A DNA stretch of 64,000 nt from Acidimicrobiia bacterium (GCA_026985095.1 JALSQW010000056.1:225116-289115); one strand, 5' to 3'. Shown: positions 33,707 through 43,457, counted from the stretch's first letter. The notes: generated from the sequence alone by a model not told the origin. Numbers and translations: made by a program.

Positions 33707-35062
33707 GTGAGACGACGGATCTTCGGGATCGAGAACGAATACGGGGTTACGTGCACCCTACGTGGCCAGCGACGTCTGTCCCCCGACGAGGTCGCTCGCT
33801 ACCTGTTCCGCAGGGTCGTGAGCTGGGGCCGCTCGTCGAACGTGTTCCTCGAGAACGGCGCCCGCCTCTATCTCGACGTGGGCAGCCATCCCGAGTACGC
33901 CACCCCTGAGAGCGACAGCCTGTACGACCTCGTCGCCCACGACAAGGGAGGCGAACGGATCCTGGAGGGACTGATGTACGCCGCCGAGGAGCGGCTGGGG
34001 GAGGAAGGCATCCGGGGCGAGATCTTCCTGTTCAAGAACAACACCGACTCTGCGGGCAACTCGTACGGCTGCCATGAGAACTACCTGGTGGGCCGGCAGG
34101 GCGACTTCCAGCGGACCATCGACACGTTGATCCCGTTCTTCGTGACCCGCCAGATCCACTCGGGTGCGGGCAAGCTGTTGCAGACGGCCAGGGGCACCGT
34201 CTTCTCGCTGGCCCAACGCGCCGAGCACATCTGGGAGGGGATCTCGTCGGCGACGACCAGGAGCCGGCCGATCATCAACACCCGCGACGAACCCCACGCC
34301 GATGCGGAGCGTTACCGCCGGCTCCATGTCATCGCCGGCGATTCCAACATGTCCGAGTACGTGACGTACATGAAGGTCGGGACCACCGCCGCGTTGCTGC
34401 AGATGCTCGAGGACGACGTCGTGTTCCGGGACCTGAGTTTGGAGAACCCCATCCGTGCCATCCGCGAGATCTCCCACGACATCACGTGCCGGCGCAAGGT
34501 GCGGCTGGCCAACGGTCGCGAGTTGAGCGCCCTCGATGTCCAGTGGGAGTACCTGGAGCGAGCGATGCGCTATGCCCGGACGAGCGGATTCCTTCCCGAG
34601 ATCGACCGGGCGGTCATGATGTGGGAGCACGTGCTCACCGGTCTGGAGAAGGACCCGATGTCGCTGTCGCGCGAACTCGACTGGGTCGCCAAGCATCAGC
34701 TCATCGAACGGTACCGGGTCAAGCACGACCTCCCGTTGGGGTCCCCCCGTTTGGCGTTGCTGGACCTCGCCTATCACGACGTCGCCAGGCGCCGCGGCCT
34801 GTACTACCTGCTGCAGCGACGGGGCATGATGGAGCGGGTCGTCACCGACGAGCGCATCGAGACGGCCATGACCGAGCCGCCCGCCACGACCCGAGCGGCG
34901 CTGCGCGGCGCCTTCATCAAGGCGGCGAAAGCCAAGCGTCGGGACTTCACCGTCGACTGGGTCCACCTGAAGCTGAACGACCAGGCGCAACGGACGGTGC
35001 TGTGCAAGGACCCGTTCAAGGCGGTCGACGAGCGGGTCGAGAAGCTCATCGCCGGGCTCTGA
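33707..35062 (+). CDS. pafA: Pup-protein ligase PafA
   Basis: 451 residues, glutamine-synthetase-like fold. [15 protein letters not shown] at the start holds the metal-binding Glu; [19 protein letters not shown] holds the catalytic Asp; [20 protein letters not shown] binds ATP. It phosphorylates the C-terminal Glu of Pup and joins it to substrate lysines. It lacks the Dop loop seen in the paralogue at 30 kb. GTG at 33707 is chosen because family members begin with this motif and because of the TACGCT box. Followed by pafB after 56 bases. Confidence 0.96.
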   Translation: MRRRIFGIENEYGVTCTLRGQRRLSPDEVARYLFRRVVSWGRSSNVFLENGARLYLDVGSHPEYATPESDSLYDLVAHDKGGERILEGLMYAAEERLGEEGIRGEIFLFKNNTDSAGNSYGCHENYLVGRQGDFQRTIDTLIPFFVTRQIHSGAGKLLQTARGTVFSLAQRAEHIWEGISSATTRSRPIINTRDEPHADAERYRRLHVIAGDSNMSEYVTYMKVGTTAALLQMLEDDVVFRDLSLENPIRAIREISHDITCRRKVRLANGRELSALDVQWEYLERAMRYARTSGFLPEIDRAVMMWEHVLTGLEKDPMSLSRELDWVAKHQLIERYRVKHDLPLGSPRLALLDLAYHDVARRRGLYYLLQRRGMMERVVTDERIETAMTEPPATTRAALRGAFIKAAKAKRRDFTVDWVHLKLNDQAQRTVLCKDPFKAVDERVEKLIAGL

Positions 35063-35106
35063 TCCGTGCCGCCGGCGGGGTCCTTCACCCAGGCCGGTCG
35101 CCTCGA

Positions 35107-35112
35107 TACCCT
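35107..35112 (+). promoter_or_regulatory. -10 element of a leaderless start (pafB)
   Basis: TACCCT ends 6 bases before the pafB GTG at 35119, which has no Shine-Dalgarno sequence. Confidence 0.45.
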
Positions 35113-35118
35113 CGGTGT

Positions 35119-36048
35119 GTGCAGAAGGTCATCGAACGAGCCTTGAACCTCCTCGCCTTCCTCCTCACGGCCGGGCGGCCCGTCACCGCGGATGAGATCC
35201 GCGTCACCGTCGCCGGGTACGGCCAGGCCGAAGACGAGGCCTTCCGGCGCATGTTCGAGCGGGACAAGGACCTGCTCCGTCGCCTCGGTATTCCGCTCGA
35301 GCTCAAGGCGATGGACGCGTGGGAGGTCGAGTTCGGGTACGTCATCCCAGACGAGGCCTACGCCCTCGCGGATCCGGGCCTGACCGACGACGAGCGAGCG
35401 GCGCTGCTGCTCGCCGCCCAGGCGGTCCGCTTCGGCGGCCAACCGGCAGGACCCGACGCCATCTTGAAGCTCGGCGGGGCGCCACTGGGCAACGGCGGAG
35501 AGCCGCTCGCCGCCGACCTCGGCGACGGTCGGTTCCTCCCGGACGTGTACCGGGCGGTCGCGGAGCACCGGACCTTGGCGTTTCGCTATCGGGGACGGGA
35601 TCGCCTGATCCACCCCTACGGGCTCGTCCACCGACGGGGGCACTGGTACGTCGTCGGCCCCGAAGCGTCCGATCCCGAGACGGTCAAGGCGTTCCGACTC
35701 GATCGGGCCGACGGGTTCGACGTCGGGGAGACGGCCGAGGCTTTCCAGCGGCCGCCGGGGTTCCGCGCCGGCGACGTGATCCCCGAGACGCCGTGGGAGA
35801 CGGGCGCGGCGAGCGTCGAAGCCACCGTCGTCTTCGACGCCGAGGTGGCGTGGCTGGCGGAGCGTCAGCTCGGGAGGCGAGCGACGATCGAGCACGACGA
35901 CGATGGGCGACTTCTCGCCACCGTGCCCGTCGCCGGGGAGCGGGCGTTCCTGGGATGGCTGATCGGGTTCGAGGATCACGCCGAGTTGCTCGGCCCGCCG
36001 GAGTTGCGGCGTCGGTTCATCGACCTCGTCGCAGGGTCGCCGTCGTGA
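35119..36048 (+). CDS. pafB: WYL-domain transcriptional regulator PafB
   Basis: 309 residues. N-terminal winged helix-turn-helix (NLLAFLLTAGRPVTADEIR, then FERDKDLLRRLGIPLEL), a middle WYL domain with RTLAFRYRGRDRLIHPYGLV and HWYVVGPEA, and the WCX C-terminal domain. In mycobacteria PafB and PafC form a heterodimer that drives the LexA-independent DNA damage response, with single-stranded DNA as the signal. Start is GTG after TACCCT. Coupled to pafC by GTGA. Confidence 0.93.
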   Translation: MQKVIERALNLLAFLLTAGRPVTADEIRVTVAGYGQAEDEAFRRMFERDKDLLRRLGIPLELKAMDAWEVEFGYVIPDEAYALADPGLTDDERAALLLAAQAVRFGGQPAGPDAILKLGGAPLGNGGEPLAADLGDGRFLPDVYRAVAEHRTLAFRYRGRDRLIHPYGLVHRRGHWYVVGPEASDPETVKAFRLDRADGFDVGETAEAFQRPPGFRAGDVIPETPWETGAASVEATVVFDAEVAWLAERQLGRRATIEHDDDGRLLATVPVAGERAFLGWLIGFEDHAELLGPPELRRRFIDLVAGSPS

Positions 36049-36980
36049 CGAGCCCTCGTACGGCGCGGCGGTTGAACCGCATCCTGGCCATGTTGCCGTG
36101 GGTCATGGCGAACCCCGGTGCCACGGTCGAGGAACTGTGCGATCGGTTCGGCTACACCCGGAACCAGCTCGTCTCGGACCTGAACACGGTGTTCGTCTGC
36201 GGGCTCCCCGGCTACGGGCCGGGGGATCTCATGGTGGCCTACATCGACGACGACGAGGTCGTCGTCGAGATGGCCGACTACTTCGCGCGGCCCGTGCGGC
36301 TGACCGCTCCCGAGGCGATCGGCCTGCTGGCGTCGGGACGAGCGTTGCTGTCGAGCGGTCAGGGCTCGGAGGTGCTGCGCAGCGCCGTCGACAAGCTCGA
36401 GGCGGTGCTGCTCCCGCGGGGTGAGGATGCCGTCGTGGTCGAACTGCCCGATCCGCCTCTCGTCGATGTGCTCCGCCGCGCCGCGGCCGCCGGTGACGTC
36501 ATGCGGATCGAGCACACATCGGTCGCTTCGGGCCGGACCACGGTGCGGGACATCGAGCCGTGGAGCGTGTTCGGAACGCTCGGGAACTGGTACGTCTCGG
36601 CGTTCTGTCGCTCGGCGGGAGCCGAACGGGTCTTCCGGGTCGACCGGATCAGGTCGGCCGTCGCGACGGGGGAGCGCTTCGAACCCCCCGCCGAGCCTCC
36701 ACCGCCGGAGGTCCGGTACACCCCGAGCGAAGAGGACGTGCGGGCGACGATCGCTCTCGGTCCGCGGGCCCGGTGGGTGGCGGACTACTACCCGGTGGAG
36801 GTGGTGGCCGACGACGACGAGCGGCTCGTCGTCCGCTTCTCCGCCGCCGATCCGAAGGTCGCCGCCCGGCTGCTGATCCGGCTGGGCGACTCGGCGACGC
36901 TCCTCGACGGTGAGGAGGTGGCGGCGGCCACCGCCGACCTGCGGGCGGCGATCCTCGGCCGTTACCGGGACGCCGGGTGA
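36045..36980 (+). CDS. pafC: WYL-domain transcriptional regulator PafC
   Basis: 311 residues, paralogue of PafB. Helix-turn-helix TVEELCDRFGYTRNQLVSDL, WYL region with DVMRIEHTSVASGRTTVRDI and GNWYVSAFCRSAG, and a WCX-like C-terminal domain (RARWVADYYPVEVV). It should form the PafBC complex. GTG overlaps the pafB stop. Nothing is coded in the next 200 bases. Confidence 0.93.
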   Translation: MTSPRTARRLNRILAMLPWVMANPGATVEELCDRFGYTRNQLVSDLNTVFVCGLPGYGPGDLMVAYIDDDEVVVEMADYFARPVRLTAPEAIGLLASGRALLSSGQGSEVLRSAVDKLEAVLLPRGEDAVVVELPDPPLVDVLRRAAAAGDVMRIEHTSVASGRTTVRDIEPWSVFGTLGNWYVSAFCRSAGAERVFRVDRIRSAVATGERFEPPAEPPPPEVRYTPSEEDVRATIALGPRARWVADYYPVEVVADDDERLVVRFSAADPKVAARLLIRLGDSATLLDGEEVAAATADLRAAILGRYRDAG

Positions 36981-37180
36981 GGGGACCGGTCGCGGGAGGT
37001 CGACGCCTCGGGCGGGTTCGTCCCCGGGGCGGCGCGAGCGCATCCGATGGCCGCGAACATGGACCCGCCGAGCCTGCCGGTGCGGGCACTAGCCCCTGCG
37101 GACTAATCGGCGAATAGTCATTCAGCCCGATGCTCCTCTGCCGATGTGTTCACCAGACGCTGGTAGATGGAGAAACCACC

Positions 37181-37480
37181 ATGACAACGATCCGGACCAC
37201 GTGCAATCGCTGCGGTGACGTCGAGCTGACGACCCGCGACGTGGGCCTGGAGCTGGACGCCGAGGGTGCCGAAGGCAGCTACCGGTTCAGTTGCCCGTTC
37301 TGCGGGACGACGCAGCGCAAGCCGGCCAACCAGCGGGTCGTGAGCATCCTCCTGGCGACCGGGGTGGGATACGAGATCGTCGGATCTCCCGAGCCCATCA
37401 CCGAGGAAGAGATCGCGCGCTTCGCCAAGGTGCTCGATCGTGAGGACTGGTTCACGCTCCTGGTCTCTTCGGGTTCTTGA
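37181..37480 (+). CDS. Small zinc-ribbon-like protein
   Basis: 99 residues from ATG 37181, preceded by GGAGA. Two CxxC pairs (CNRCGD near residue 7 and CPFCGT near residue 40) suggest a zinc ribbon. The C-terminal part (PITEEEIARFAKVLDREDW) is helical. The protein lies between pafC and tatA, with a strong terminator after it. An upstream ATG at 37130 lacks a site. Function unknown; possibly a nucleic-acid-binding or adaptor protein. Confidence 0.75.
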   Translation: MTTIRTTCNRCGDVELTTRDVGLELDAEGAEGSYRFSCPFCGTTQRKPANQRVVSILLATGVGYEIVGSPEPITEEEIARFAKVLDREDWFTLLVSSGS

Positions 37481-37504
37481 CGGCGGGCCGACCGACGCCG
37501 ACGT

Positions 37505-37535
37505 GAAGCCCCCGGGATCCTCGCCCGGGGGCTTC
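37505..37535 (+). terminator. Strong hairpin before tatA
   Basis: A perfect 12-bp stem (37505-37516 with 37524-37535) with a 7-base loop, 25 bases after the zinc-ribbon stop. There is no T-run, as is common in high-GC actinobacteria. It isolates the Pup genes from tatAC. Confidence 0.75.
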
Positions 37536-37601
37536 GGCGTGGGCAAGCACCCGTCCCGTCGGTGCGCCGGCCACCGACGGGACGCAACGATCGCGACGGC
37601 C

Positions 37602-37607
37602 TACCAT
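37602..37607 (+). promoter_or_regulatory. -10 element of a leaderless start (tatA)
   Basis: TACCAT ends 7 bases before the tatA ATG at 37615; no ribosome-binding site is seen. Confidence 0.45.
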
Positions 37608-37614
37608 CCGACCC

Positions 37615-38001
37615 ATGGGAAGCTTCTCCTTCGGCGAGATCATCACCATCTTGTTCGTCATCTTGATCGTCTTCGGCCCCGACCGACTTCCCGAGCTCGC
37701 TCGCAAGACGGGGCAGATGGTGGCCAAGATCAGGGAGGCCTCATCGATCGTGACCAGCCAGATCGAACGGGAGATGGGTCCCGAGATGGACTCCATCCGT
37801 GAGCTCCAGCAGCAGGTCAAGGGCGTCAAGGAGGACCTGACCGGAACCGTCGCCAAGATCGTCGCCCTCGATCCGCCCTCCGACCCTCCCGCCGATCCGC
37901 AGGAAGGCGCGACGGCGAACGACGAGCCAGACGACGACGGGCCGATCACGGCCTTCGACCTCGATCCGTCCGAGTCGAAGGAGGAACCGCCATCGCCGTG
38001 A
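37615..38001 (+). CDS. tatA: Twin-arginine translocase subunit TatA/TatB
   Basis: 128 residues: a short membrane helix (FGEIITILFVILIVFGPDRL) with the conserved FGP..LP hinge, an amphipathic helix (ELARKTGQMVAKIREA) and a long acidic, Pro-rich tail. The length and tail could also suit TatB; with only one such gene here I cannot separate the two. It forms the channel for folded proteins with TatC, whose GTG overlaps this stop (GTGA). Confidence 0.9.
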   Translation: MGSFSFGEIITILFVILIVFGPDRLPELARKTGQMVAKIREASSIVTSQIEREMGPEMDSIRELQQQVKGVKEDLTGTVAKIVALDPPSDPPADPQEGATANDEPDDDGPITAFDLDPSESKEEPPSP

Positions 38002-38717
38002 CCGAAGCCAGGCAGCAGATGCCGTTCATGGATCACCTGCGCGAACTGCGCGATCGTCTCATCAAGGCGGCCGTCGCGGTGGCGGTCATGACGGTCCTGT
38101 CGTTCTTCTTCTACGACCGACTCCTGGAGCTGCTCACCGCTCCGTACAAGGTGGCCGTCCCCGACGGCCAGCTCGCGTTCTTCAAGCCGACCGGAGCTTT
38201 CTCGCTGGCGATGTCGATCTCGCTGTGGGGCGGGGTGATCCTGTCGTCGCCGGTGATCCTCTACCAGTTGTGGCGTTTCGTGGCCCCGGCTCTGACGCCC
38301 AAGGAGAAGCGGTGGGCGGTCCCCCTCACGGCCGTGTTCGTGGTGCTGTTCCTCGCCGGTATCGTCGTGGGCTACTACGCCCTGTACCGGGGGTTGTCGT
38401 TCCTGTTCGAGTTCGGGGGAGAGTCGCTGACGCCGGTCATCGAAGCCAACAACTACCTGAAGTTCACGATGCGGTTCCTGCTCGCGTTCGGGGTGTCCTT
38501 CGAGTTCCCGGTGTTCCTGTTCGCGGCCGCAGCCTTCGGTGCCGTCAACAGCCGGCAGCTGCGGGACGTCCGGCGCTGGGCGGTGGTCATCATCCTGGTG
38601 GTGGCCGCCGTCATCACCCCGACGGGGGATCCGGTGACGTTGATGATGCTGTCGGTCCCCATGTACCTGCTGTACGAGGCTGCCATCCTCGCGATCCGTC
38701 TCTTGCTCAAGAGATGA
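37998..38717 (+). CDS. tatC: Twin-arginine translocase subunit TatC
   Basis: 239 residues, six membrane helices. The signal-recognition N-terminus is FMDHLRELRDRLIKAAV, and YQLWRFVAPALTPKEKRW and the Glu in FEFPVFLF are conserved in TatC. It recognises twin-arginine signal peptides and recruits TatA. GTG overlaps tatA; ATGA overlap with helY. Position next to the Pup genes is conserved in many actinobacteria. Confidence 0.96.
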   Translation: MTEARQQMPFMDHLRELRDRLIKAAVAVAVMTVLSFFFYDRLLELLTAPYKVAVPDGQLAFFKPTGAFSLAMSISLWGGVILSSPVILYQLWRFVAPALTPKEKRWAVPLTAVFVVLFLAGIVVGYYALYRGLSFLFEFGGESLTPVIEANNYLKFTMRFLLAFGVSFEFPVFLFAAAAFGAVNSRQLRDVRRWAVVIILVVAAVITPTGDPVTLMMLSVPMYLLYEAAILAIRLLLKR

Positions 38718-41251
38718 CCCTGGAGCCCATCGCTGCCGAGTTCCTGGCTCGGCAGGGGTTCGTCCCCGATCCGTTCCAGGTCGATGCCATCGCCGCCATC
38801 GAACGCGGCGAGACCGTCGTGGTGACGGCACCCACGGGGTCCGGCAAGACGCTCATCGCCGCCGCGGCGGTGCACCTCTCGTTGTCCCGAGGCCACCGCG
38901 CCTTCTACACGACGCCGATCAAGGCGTTGTCGAACCAGAAGTTCACCGAGTTCCGGCAGAGCTACGGGTTGGACCGCGTCGGACTGCTGACCGGTGACAA
39001 CGTGATCAACCCGGATGCCCCGGTGGTGGTCATGACCACCGAGGTCCTTCGCAACATGATCTACGAGGAGTCGACGGCGCTCGACGCCCTCGGTGTGGTC
39101 GTCCTCGACGAGGTCCACTACCTCCAGGATCGCTACCGCGGTGGGGTGTGGGAGGAGGTCATCATCCACCTTCCCCGCCGGGTGCAGCTCGTGAACCTGT
39201 CGGCGACGATCGCCAATCCGGAGGAGTTCAGTGACTGGATCGCGTCACGCCGAGGCGAAACGGCCCTGATCGTCGAGCGGCAGCGGCCGGTCCCTCTCGA
39301 GTCGTCGTACATGGTGAAGGATCGTCACCGCGAGGGCGAGATCCTGCTCGCCCCCATCTTCGATCGGACCGGCCGGCGCCCGAACCCGCAGGTGGCGAAG
39401 CTCCTCAAGAAGGGGCGGGGCCGGTTCCGGAGGTTCGCCACCCCACGTCGGTTGGAGGTGGTCGAGCGGATGCGCGCCGAGGGTCTGCTTCCCACCATCT
39501 ACTTCATCTTCTCCCGAGCGGGCTGCGATCAGGCCGCCTCCGCGTTGGCGGCCGCGTCGGTGGGGTTCACCTCCGAGGATCAGCGTCTCGAGATCCGCCG
39601 CATCGCCGAGACCCGCACACGACACATCCCGTCGGAGGATCTGGCCGTCCTCGGGTACGACGGATGGGTGGCGAAGCTCGAGCAGGGCGTCGCGGCGCAC
39701 CATGCCGGGATGGTGCCGGCGTTCAAGGAGACCGTGGAGGAGCTGTTCGCGGTCGGTCTCATCGACGTCGTGTTCGCGACCGAAACGCTGGCGCTCGGGA
39801 TCAACATGCCGGCCCGGTCGGTCGTGCTCGAGTCGCTCAGCAAGTTCACCGGAGAGCATCATGAGCTGCTTCGCCCGGGCGACTACACGCAGTTGACGGG
39901 TCGGGCCGGACGCCGGGGGATCGACGAGGAAGGCACGGCCGTGGTGCTGCACAGCCCGTACGTGCCCTTCGAGAAGGTGGCGGACATCGCGGCGGCGGGT
40001 GCTCATCGGTTGGTGTCCTCGTTCCAGCCGACCTACAACATGGCGGTCAATCTGGTCGCCAACTACTCGAAGGAGCGGGCCGAGGAGCTCCTCGCCGCCT
40101 CCTTCGCCCGGTTCCACGCGCAACGGCGGCGCGCGGCGATCATGGCCAGGATCGAGGAGCGGCGCCACGAGTACGAGGCCCTCCTGGCGGGCTCCCGGTG
40201 CGACCGTGGAGATCTCGACGAGTACCTGGCCACGGGACCGGAGCCGGCCGCCGCCGAGCAGCGGCTCGCCGCCTTCGTCACGGATCTGCATCCCGGTGAC
40301 GTGCTCGAGCGGGCGGATGGTCGCCGCTGGGCGCTGCTGGCTCGTGGATACGGGCCCAACCCTCGCCTGTCGATGGTGTCGGACGAAGGGGAGGGTCGGC
40401 GGTTCCGCATCGAGGACCTCGGGTTGGAGGTGGCGTTGCTCGGCAGGATCGACCTGCCGCGTCCCATCCGGCCACGCGACTCTGGATACCGCAACAGCAT
40501 CGGGAAGCGTCTCAGGGAATGGGAGCCGGAGGGTCCTCGACAACCGGCCTTGGAACTCGACGACCGCGGGCCCGTGGCCACGTGCCCCGATCTGGCCGAG
40601 CATCTCCGCCTGCGTCGCAAGGCCGACGCGGTGCGGCGCGACCTGCAGCGGTTGGAGCGGAGGGTCGATCGGGAGTCCGACGACCTCATCGAGCGGTTCC
40701 ATCGGGTGCTGGGGGTCCTCGAGCGGTGGGGCTATGTCGATGGATGGCGCCTGACCGGGAAGGGTGAGCGCCTCCGTTTCGTCTACAACGAGCTCGATCT
40801 CGTGCTCTCCGAAGCCATCGGGGCAGGCTCCTTGTCGGGACTCGATCCGGCCCAGCTCGCAGCCGTCGCCTCTCTGTTCACCTACGAGCGGAGGTCGGCC
40901 GGTGGCGACGCGGAGATCGCCTGGCCCGACGCCGACGTCCACGAACGGGGGTCGGCGATCGTGGACGTGTGGCGCCGGCTGGCCGCCGACGAGATCGACG
41001 CCGATCTCCCGGTCACCCGCGAGCCCGACCCCGGGTTCACCACCGTGGTGTACGAGTGGGCCGCCGGTGCCGAGCTGGAGGAGATCTTCGGCGAAGCGGA
41101 GTTCGCGGCGGGCGATTTCGTCCGCAACTGTCGGCAGCTCCTCGATCTCCTCCGTCAGCTCAGGGACGGGTTCCCTGCCATCGCTCAGACCGCCGCCGAA
41201 GCCGTCCGAGCCGTCGAACGGGGGGTGGTGGCCGCGGGAGGAACGGTGTGA
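38714..41251 (+). CDS. helY: Ski2/HelY-type DEVH helicase
   Basis: 845 residues. Walker A APTGSGKT, DEVH in VVVLDEVHYLQD, motif III LSATIANPEEF, motif VI TGRAGRRGID, then the Ski2/Mtr4-like C-terminal DSHCT domain (about residues 700-840). It resembles Mycobacterium HelY (Rv2092c), also downstream of tatC. It likely unwinds RNA or RNA-DNA duplexes. ATG overlaps tatC; stop overlaps the lipid-kinase start. Confidence 0.94.
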   Translation: MTLEPIAAEFLARQGFVPDPFQVDAIAAIERGETVVVTAPTGSGKTLIAAAAVHLSLSRGHRAFYTTPIKALSNQKFTEFRQSYGLDRVGLLTGDNVINPDAPVVVMTTEVLRNMIYEESTALDALGVVVLDEVHYLQDRYRGGVWEEVIIHLPRRVQLVNLSATIANPEEFSDWIASRRGETALIVERQRPVPLESSYMVKDRHREGEILLAPIFDRTGRRPNPQVAKLLKKGRGRFRRFATPRRLEVVERMRAEGLLPTIYFIFSRAGCDQAASALAAASVGFTSEDQRLEIRRIAETRTRHIPSEDLAVLGYDGWVAKLEQGVAAHHAGMVPAFKETVEELFAVGLIDVVFATETLALGINMPARSVVLESLSKFTGEHHELLRPGDYTQLTGRAGRRGIDEEGTAVVLHSPYVPFEKVADIAAAGAHRLVSSFQPTYNMAVNLVANYSKERAEELLAASFARFHAQRRRAAIMARIEERRHEYEALLAGSRCDRGDLDEYLATGPEPAAAEQRLAAFVTDLHPGDVLERADGRRWALLARGYGPNPRLSMVSDEGEGRRFRIEDLGLEVALLGRIDLPRPIRPRDSGYRNSIGKRLREWEPEGPRQPALELDDRGPVATCPDLAEHLRLRRKADAVRRDLQRLERRVDRESDDLIERFHRVLGVLERWGYVDGWRLTGKGERLRFVYNELDLVLSEAIGAGSLSGLDPAQLAAVASLFTYERRSAGGDAEIAWPDADVHERGSAIVDVWRRLAADEIDADLPVTREPDPGFTTVVYEWAAGAELEEIFGEAEFAAGDFVRNCRQLLDLLRQLRDGFPAIAQTAAEAVRAVERGVVAAGGTV

Positions 41252-42129
41252 GTTGGCTGGTGCTCGTCAACCCGGCGGCCGGTGGACGCTCCTCGGTGGA
41301 GCGGGCGAGGGCCGCCCTGACCGGCGGGGGTGTTCCCCACGACCTCGCCGTGCCAGCGTCGGCCGGCGAGATGGCGGCCATCGCGCGCAGGGAAGCAGAC
41401 GCGGGCCGTCGGGACTTCGCGGTGGTCGGCGGCGACGGCACCGCCAACATCGTGGTGGACGCCGTGTTGTCCCACCGCACCTGGGTGGAGCCACCGACGA
41501 TCGCCATCCTCCCTGCGGGGTCGGGAAGCGACTTCGTCCGCACCTTCGGCCTTCCCCGGACCATCGAAGGGGCCGTCGGGCACCTGGTCACCGACGATCG
41601 GTACCGGTGCGACGTGGGTCGCATCGAAGGACGCTTCGGGACCCGGTACTTCCTGAACGCCGCCAACGTCGGCATCGCCGCCCGGTCGGCGGGTCTCGCC
41701 TCGAGGCTGCCCGCCCGCCTCGGCGGCCTGCGCTATACGGCGGCGTTCTGGATCGCGCTGGGTGGCTTCCCGCCCGGCGACGTGGAGGTGCGCGTCGGGC
41801 GGCATCGGTTCGAAGGGTCGGCGATGAACGTCGTCGTCGCCAACGGCCAGTTCTTCGGCGGAGGTCTCAACGTCGCTCCGCGAGCCTCGGTGATGGACGG
41901 CCTGTTCGACGTCCAGGTCTTCGCCGGTCCCCGGCGGAACGCGTTCACGGTGATGCCGAGGGTCGTCAGAGGTCACCATCTGACCCATCGGGCGGTGCAT
42001 CGGTACGTGGGTGCATCGGTGGACATCCGTGCTCCCGAGATCTGGCCGGTGGAAGCCGACGGTGAGGTGCTGGGTCGGGGACCCGTCGTGGCCGAGATCG
42101 TCCCCGGAGCCATCGACATGAAGATCTGA
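41248..42129 (+). CDS. Diacylglycerol/sphingosine kinase-like lipid kinase
   Basis: 293 residues. LVLVNPAAGGRSSVERAR at the start, FAVVGGDGTANIVVDAVL (the GGDGT nucleotide site) and ILPAGSGSDFVRTFGLP define the DAGK catalytic fold; the C-terminal part has GGGLNVAPRASVMDGLFDV typical of bacterial YegS/DgkB-like kinases. It should phosphorylate a lipid such as diacylglycerol. GTG start overlaps the helY stop. Confidence 0.92.
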   Translation: MSWLVLVNPAAGGRSSVERARAALTGGGVPHDLAVPASAGEMAAIARREADAGRRDFAVVGGDGTANIVVDAVLSHRTWVEPPTIAILPAGSGSDFVRTFGLPRTIEGAVGHLVTDDRYRCDVGRIEGRFGTRYFLNAANVGIAARSAGLASRLPARLGGLRYTAAFWIALGGFPPGDVEVRVGRHRFEGSAMNVVVANGQFFGGGLNVAPRASVMDGLFDVQVFAGPRRNAFTVMPRVVRGHHLTHRAVHRYVGASVDIRAPEIWPVEADGEVLGRGPVVAEIVPGAIDMKI

Positions 42130-42151
42130 GCGAGCTGCCGGTGGTCGGACG

Positions 42152-42179
42152 TTGCCGCCGGCGCCAGGGCCGATATACT
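42152..42179 (+). promoter_or_regulatory. Promoter of the DUF4193 gene
   Basis: TTGCCG and TATACT are separated by 16 bases and lie about 30 bases before the ATG at 42210. Confidence 0.5.
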
Positions 42180-42209
42180 CCCGGCCGCCCCACGAGGACC
42201 AGAACGGAC

Positions 42210-42605
42210 ATGACCACCGAAGAACGAGAACAGGACGTTCCGGCCGAACCAGACGTCGCCGAGCTCGCCGACGACTGGGTGGACGACGATCCGGTCGTCG
42301 ACGATGCCGTGGTCGAAGAAGTCGTCACCGAAGAGGCCGCGGCGGAGCCTGCCGCCGACGAAGCCCTCGACGAGCTCGAAGCCGAGGAGCTGGAGATGCT
42401 CACCGAGGACGAGACGTCCGAGGCGATCGTGGTCGACGAGGCCCAGGAGATGCGCGACATCCGCCGGGCGGAGATCGCCCTCGAGGGGGAGGCCGCGGAC
42501 GAAGCATCCGAGGACGAGTTCGTGTGCTCGAGCTGCTTCCTCGTTCTCAAGGTGAGTCAGCTCGCCGACAAGCGGAAGAAGATCTGCAAGGACTGCGCGG
42601 CCTAG
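42210..42605 (+). CDS. DUF4193 protein with C-terminal zinc finger
   Basis: 131 residues, extremely acidic for about 90 residues, then EDEFVCSSCFLVLKVSQLA and CKDC, a four-Cys zinc site. The FVCSSCFLV..SQLA block is the mark of DUF4193, an actinobacteria-specific family of unknown function usually about 100 residues; the acidic N-terminus here is longer. It could contact RNA polymerase or another basic partner. Own promoter with TATACT. Confidence 0.88.
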   Translation: MTTEEREQDVPAEPDVAELADDWVDDDPVVDDAVVEEVVTEEAAAEPAADEALDELEAEELEMLTEDETSEAIVVDEAQEMRDIRRAEIALEGEAADEASEDEFVCSSCFLVLKVSQLADKRKKICKDCAA

Positions 42606-42649
42606 CGTCGACGGTCAAGCGCGGCGGTGTCGATGCCGATAGCATCGAC

Positions 42650-43417
42650 ATGGATGCACGCATCGACCATCTCGAGACCGCTGGACCCGTGACGCGACAT
42701 GACGTCGTCGTCGTCGTTCCCACCTACAACGAGGCGGCGACGATCCGATCCGTCGCGAACGCGGTCATGGCCACCGGGATGCGACTGCTCGTGGTCGACG
42801 ACGGCTCCCCCGACGGGACCGGGCAGATCGCCGACGACCTCTCGAGCGACGACGACCGGATCGCGGTGCTGCACCGCGCTGGGAAGCAGGGTCTCGGGCC
42901 CGCCTACGCCGCCGGGTTCGCCACCGCCATGGATGCCGGTGCGGCCATCGTGTGCGAGATGGACGCCGACCTGTCACACGATCCCGCCGACCTGGTCCGT
43001 CTCGTCGGGGCGATCGACGAAGGGGCCGACGTGGCGATCGGTTCCCGCTACGTCGCCGGGGGAGGGACCGAGGGGTGGCCCCTCCATCGGCGATGGTTGT
43101 CGCGGGGGGGCAACCTGTACGCGCGGAGGATGCTCGGTCTCGGGGTGGCCGACGCGACCGCGGGATTCCGGGCCTACCGGTCCGAGGCGGTACGGAAGCT
43201 GGATCCGTGGTCGTGTCTGGCGTCGGGGTACGGGTTCCAGATCGAGATGACCTGGCGAGCCGAGCGCTTGGGACTGGACATCCGGGAGGTTCCGATCGTC
43301 TTCCGCGACCGGACGCTGGGAACGTCGAAGATGTCGACCGCGATCGCCATGGAGGCCGTCGGCCTCGTGACCCGGTGGGGGATCCGCCGCATGACGGGAA
43401 GGGTCGACGCCGGCTAG
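42650..43417 (+). CDS. Polyprenol-phosphate mannosyltransferase-like GT2 glycosyltransferase
   Basis: 255 residues. VVVVPTYNEAATIRSVAN, LLVVDDGSPDGTGQIADDL and the metal-binding CEMDADLSHDPADL (D-x-D type) identify dolichol/polyprenol-phosphate mannose synthases of family GT2; LHRRWLSRGGNLYARRM and IEMTWRAERLGLDIREVPI are also conserved. It would make polyprenyl-P-mannose at the inner membrane. ATG at 42650 has no clear site; TAGCAT lies 4 bases before. No membrane domain. Confidence 0.9.
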   Translation: MDARIDHLETAGPVTRHDVVVVVPTYNEAATIRSVANAVMATGMRLLVVDDGSPDGTGQIADDLSSDDDRIAVLHRAGKQGLGPAYAAGFATAMDAGAAIVCEMDADLSHDPADLVRLVGAIDEGADVAIGSRYVAGGGTEGWPLHRRWLSRGGNLYARRMLGLGVADATAGFRAYRSEAVRKLDPWSCLASGYGFQIEMTWRAERLGLDIREVPIVFRDRTLGTSKMSTAIAMEAVGLVTRWGIRRMTGRVDAG

Positions 43418-43451
43418 CGTCACCGCATGCGTCCAGCCACGCCGTCGGCAT

Positions 43452-43457
43452 TAGCCT
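43452..43457 (+). promoter_or_regulatory. -10 element of a leaderless start (acetyltransferase)
   Basis: TAGCCT ends 6 bases before ATG 43464; no Shine-Dalgarno sequence. Confidence 0.45.
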
